Shown one piece after another: positions 61,237-64,000 of a stretch of 64,000 nucleotides of DNA (its first letter is position 1; the number at the start of each line of letters is the position of its first letter). A program made the translations under genes and the position numbers. The stretch comes from Aquibacillus kalidii (GTDB taxonomy: Bacteria > Bacillota > Bacilli > Bacillales > Amphibacillaceae). Below the pieces are notes generated by a model. The model saw only the letters and a list, made by a program, of their open reading frames with translations. It was not told where the DNA came from and did no database searches. Where the stretch lies: NCBI RefSeq assembly GCF_014280935.1, contig NZ_JACLZI010000030.1:45125-109124 (forward strand). The letters run 5' to 3'.

Positions 61237-63420
61237 TTAACTGGCTGTAAGTGATAAGAATTGTCTTTCAATATCTAATGGATCAAGAGGGGTACTAAAG
61301 TAGTAGCCCTGGTATAAGTCGCAGTTTTGTTCTTTGATGAACAGTAAGATTTCAGAATCTTCTACGCCTTCCGCTACCACTTTAAGACCAAAAGTATGCG
61401 CTAATTGGATCATAGCTTTTATGATTTCTCCACTACTCGATTCCTTCAGAGCATTTTTAACAAATGATTGATCGATTTTAAGATAATTAATTGGAAATTT
61501 CCTTAAGTATCCAAAAGAAGAATAACCAGTACCGAAATCATCTATGGATAACGAAATTCCCATCGTTCTAAGAACATTCATTGTTTCAATACAATCTTCT
61601 GTATTTTGCATGACACTATTTTCTGTTATTTCAATCTCTAGGAATTCAGGATCCATTCCTGTTTCTTCGATAATTGAGTGAACCTTTTTAGCAAAATCGC
61701 TACGTTGTAATTCAATTGCTGAAACGTTAACAGCAATTAACATTGGATCAAATCCAGCCTTTTTCCACTTAACATGTTGATAACAAGCCTCACGGATTAC
61801 CCATTCACCCAATTGCGTAATTAAACCCGTTTCTTCTGCCAAAGGAATAAACTTACTTGGTGGTATAAATCCTCTTTCTTTATGAAACCATCGAATTAGG
61901 GCTTCCATTCCAATAACACGCCCTGTTTCCACATCTATTTTCGGCTGATAATGGAGGACAAATTCATTACTGCTTAACGCACGTCTAATCTCTCCTTCTA
62001 AGAGTAGGAGATCATTATACATTCGATTCATTTTCGGTGAATAGAAGAAACGACTATTTCGCCCATTAACCTTTCCATAATGCACAGCAATACTTGCATG
62101 GCTAATGAGCTCTTCAGTTGTAATTCCGTCTTTGTAAAACGTACTCATTCCAATGGACGATGTAATAAAGAATTCTTTTCCAACAATCGGGATTGGTTTA
62201 TTTATTGCTCTACCGACTCTTTCACTTAGTTCCGCTACTATTTCTTGCGGCTCTTTGATAACAGCAATAAATTCATCCCCACCAAACCGATATAAAAGAC
62301 CATGTGGCTCAATAATAGAGCGTAATCTATTGGAAATTGTTTGTAAAACTTGATCACCAGCGTATTGCCCAAGTGCATCATTGATATATTTTAGTCTATC
62401 TATATCACAAAGCATGATCGAAAAAGGTTGATCCCGATTTGAATGCTGAATAAGTTCATCAATATCAACTGTGAATTTAGTGCGATTCGGGAGTTCCGTC
62501 AAAGGATCGTGATAGGCAAGATATCTAACCTGTTGTTCCGCCTCCTCAAGAGAGGTAATATCTACAGAGGAACCAATCGCCTCAACTACTTGCCCATCTT
62601 TTATAATAGGGGATAGCATCGTGTACAAATAATGGTCTCTAAACTTATGTTTAATAGTTACTTCTTGTCCCTTAAACACCTTTTCCAATTCGCTTTTCAC
62701 AATTGGAAGGTCTACCTCACCAATATGCTTACCTTCAATTGGTAGATTTCCGATATTGCTATGTTGAGTTATTCCTAACTTTTTCGTTAACTTGCCCTCA
62801 ACCATCGTACAATAATAGTTATCCTGTCCCGACCTATTCTCAATTCTAAAAACTAGGTTCATTAATTCACGGAAGACTCTTTGATAATCGCTATTTAGTC
62901 CACTAATAACTTTTTCCTCTAACTTCACCTTTTCAGTAATATCGGTACGAAAGGCGATAAAGGCACACGGCGGTAAGCCCTCTTCTTCCATTAATGGCAC
63001 TATCGTTGTATGTAACCAAAGTATCGAACCATCTTTTCTTTTATTACGAATATCCCCATTCCACACTTCTCCAGAAAGAATTGTATTCCACAGACTTTCA
63101 AAAAACTGTTTATCATGAAATGCCGAATTTAAAACCTTATGACTTCTATTCAATAACTCTTCTTTAGAGAACTTTGTTAGTTTACAAAAATTATCATCTA
63201 CATACGTTATCTTCCCATTAATGTCTGTAATCGTTATGGATGAAGACTGCTCTACAGCGAATCTTAACTGCTGATAAGCTTTTAACTGACTATTAATACT
63301 TGCTTTTATATCTTTTATTACCGGGAACAAATTATCATTTGTGTTTAAATGCGTTAATTGCTCGAACAGCATATCTAGCTTCTGATTATCAAAGAATTCA
63401 TCATAGTTTAATAGGGTCAT
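61237..63420 (-). CDS. PAS-PAS-GGDEF-EAL cyclic-di-GMP protein
   Basis: A 727-residue cytosolic protein. Residues 55-175 are a PAS/PAC domain (SITITDINGKITYVDDNFCK), about 185-295 a second degenerate PAS, 300-455 a GGDEF domain with intact RFGGDEF, and 470-715 an EAL domain with MEALIRW, ITENSVMQN and DDFGTGYSS intact. Both synthesis and hydrolysis of cyclic-di-GMP are possible. The usual RxxD inhibitory site before GGDEF is absent. The ATG follows AAAGGTGAAG; a GTG three codons upstream overlaps it. Confidence 0.92.
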   Translation of the reverse strand: MTLLNYDEFFDNQKLDMLFEQLTHLNTNDNLFPVIKDIKASINSQLKAYQQLRFAVEQSSSITITDINGKITYVDDNFCKLTKFSKEELLNRSHKVLNSAFHDKQFFESLWNTILSGEVWNGDIRNKRKDGSILWLHTTIVPLMEEEGLPPCAFIAFRTDITEKVKLEEKVISGLNSDYQRVFRELMNLVFRIENRSGQDNYYCTMVEGKLTKKLGITQHSNIGNLPIEGKHIGEVDLPIVKSELEKVFKGQEVTIKHKFRDHYLYTMLSPIIKDGQVVEAIGSSVDITSLEEAEQQVRYLAYHDPLTELPNRTKFTVDIDELIQHSNRDQPFSIMLCDIDRLKYINDALGQYAGDQVLQTISNRLRSIIEPHGLLYRFGGDEFIAVIKEPQEIVAELSERVGRAINKPIPIVGKEFFITSSIGMSTFYKDGITTEELISHASIAVHYGKVNGRNSRFFYSPKMNRMYNDLLLLEGEIRRALSSNEFVLHYQPKIDVETGRVIGMEALIRWFHKERGFIPPSKFIPLAEETGLITQLGEWVIREACYQHVKWKKAGFDPMLIAVNVSAIELQRSDFAKKVHSIIEETGMDPEFLEIEITENSVMQNTEDCIETMNVLRTMGISLSIDDFGTGYSSFGYLRKFPINYLKIDQSFVKNALKESSSGEIIKAMIQLAHTFGLKVVAEGVEDSEILLFIKEQNCDLYQGYYFSTPLDPLDIERQFLSLTAS

Positions 63421-63631
63421 CTGCTTCACCTTTATCAGTAATTGAGAACATTTTTCTTATAGTATATCTAAAATAGCCCAACATAAAAAGAACTATTAAA
63501 AAAATTATCAATATATATTGATTTTTGTATTTTTTTGTAATTTCCTTTTTTAAAGTTTGTACATAATTACAAGCAGCAAACCAACCACCTAAGGACAATG
63601 CATTTGATAACAAGATCTTGTAAATGGACAT
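63401..63631 (-). CDS. Hypothetical small membrane protein overlapping the GGDEF-EAL start
   Basis: A 76-residue frame with a hydrophobic stretch at residues 39-56 (YILIIFLIVLFMLGYFRY) flanked by basic residues. It overlaps the next gene by 20 nt, which allows translational coupling and a membrane partner for the c-di-GMP protein. No ribosome site is visible before its ATG and no family is recognised. Confidence 0.35.
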   Translation of the reverse strand: MSIYKILLSNALSLGGWFAACNYVQTLKKEITKKYKNQYILIIFLIVLFMLGYFRYTIRKMFSITDKGEADDPIKL

Positions 63632-63699
63632 TAGAGATAAAATCTGCAGTAACTTTTTATTTCTTCATTCTTTAATTAGTTGAGTGCAAACGCGACACT

Positions 63700-63816
63700 G
63701 CGGAAAAACACTCGCTTTCCGTGGGGAACGCTTCAGCTTCCTCGCTCGCAAAGAACGCTCTCTGTGGGATCTTCAGACTATTCCTTTCCCACAGGAGTCT
63801 CGCATTTTTCCTCCGC
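63700..63816 (+). repeat. Dispersed structured repeat, copy 3 (type A, + orientation)
   Basis: About 117 bp with the block order of copy 1: GCGGAAAAACACTCGC, CGCTTTCCGTGGGG, GCTTCCTCGCTCGCAAAGAA, an internal CTGTGGGA ... TCCCACAG hairpin, GGAGTCTCGC and the closing arm TTTTTCCTCCGC. The arm bases differ from copy 1 and are complementary within the copy over GGAAAAA/TTTTTCC. Confidence 0.85.
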
Positions 63817-63912
63817 TTAGTATAGCTTTCTTTTCTAGTGGAAAATGCCGGATTCGTTGATATATTGGTATTTCGTATCACTATACAAAATTAGAATTTA
63901 TCAATTAGCGTA

Positions 63913-64000
63913 GGCAGAATACGGAGACTTCTGTGGGAACAGCACGCGTCCGAAGACCCCGGAAGAAGCGTTCTTTGCTGATGAGGAGGCTGAGGCCGTG
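63913..64000 (-). repeat. Dispersed structured repeat, copy 4 (type B, - orientation, cut by window end)
   Basis: Begins GGCAGAATACGGAGACT, identical to the start of copy 2, and continues CTGTGGGAACAGCACG, CCCCGGAAG and GAGGAGGCTGAGGCCGTG to the last base of the window. It lacks the 59-base insert of copy 2. It lies 96 nt after copy 3 in opposite orientation. Confidence 0.8.

Noticed and set aside
63632..63899. Frame over repeat copy 3 near the window end
   Set aside because: Explained by the repeat element; no ribosome site or protein likeness.

Overview
The window is chromosomal DNA of a low-GC Gram-positive bacterium. Purine-rich Shine-Dalgarno sequences, TTG/GTG starts, a sporulation checkpoint gene (sda), pdaA, clpE with CtsR boxes, lutABC, and a yfkD-yfkF-yfkH-yfkJ gene set all point to Bacillaceae. 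The overall flavour is Oceanobacillus/Virgibacillus/Gracilibacillus-like; that genus-level guess is inference. No phage, transposase, rRNA operon or CRISPR array was seen.

Layout. 0.1-6.5 kb: an ECF sigma factor between two small membrane proteins, then miscellaneous small genes (methyltransferase, nucleotidyltransferase, YjfB-like motility peptide, single-HKD phospholipase D-like protein, double P-loop ATPase, DUF6270 protein). 6.6-19.8 kb, all minus strand: a complete L-rhamnose to pyruvate route. An AraC-type activator, rhaB and rhaA are followed by fucO and rhaD, the aldolase/dehydrogenase fusion rhaEW, a DeoR-type regulator, and lutABC for L-lactate oxidation. L-lactaldehyde has two fates here: reduction to 1,2-propanediol by FucO, or oxidation to L-lactate by the RhaW half of RhaEW and on to pyruvate by LutABC. 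20-28.6 kb, minus strand: an FGGY sugar kinase and a glucuronate branch (GH115-like alpha-glucuronidase, uxuA, mannonate oxidoreductase, kdgK, eda). Rhamnose, uronate and possibly pentulose catabolism lie side by side, which suggests growth on a rhamnose/glucuronate-rich polysaccharide. No transporter, secreted depolymerase, rhaM or uxaC is in the window.

28.7-41.8 kb: tRNA-Ala(GGC), a yxlEFG-like ABC module, a GntR-ABC module, a DDAH/amidinotransferase-family enzyme, a secreted ComEC-like metallo-hydrolase, clpE with a double CtsR operator, a possible 37-residue membrane peptide, an acyl-CoA synthetase and a membrane-anchored di-haem cytochrome c. 41.9-51.1 kb: a helical-repeat protein, alkA, ppx-ppk with a PhoP-box-like array before ppk, sda, pdaA, a Na+/H+ antiporter and an SE1561-family peptide. 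51.5-59.5 kb: an MscS channel and the yfk gene set, split by rbsK and a P1B4-type metal ATPase with a Fur-like box. 59.8-63.6 kb: a Na+/alanine symporter with a CodY-like box and a PAS-PAS-GGDEF-EAL protein.

A dispersed, structured repeat of about 115 bp occurs at 13.05-13.52 kb and 63.70-64.00 kb, each time as a pair of oppositely oriented copies. The terminal arms differ between copies, but in the three complete copies they are complementary within the copy (fully or in part).
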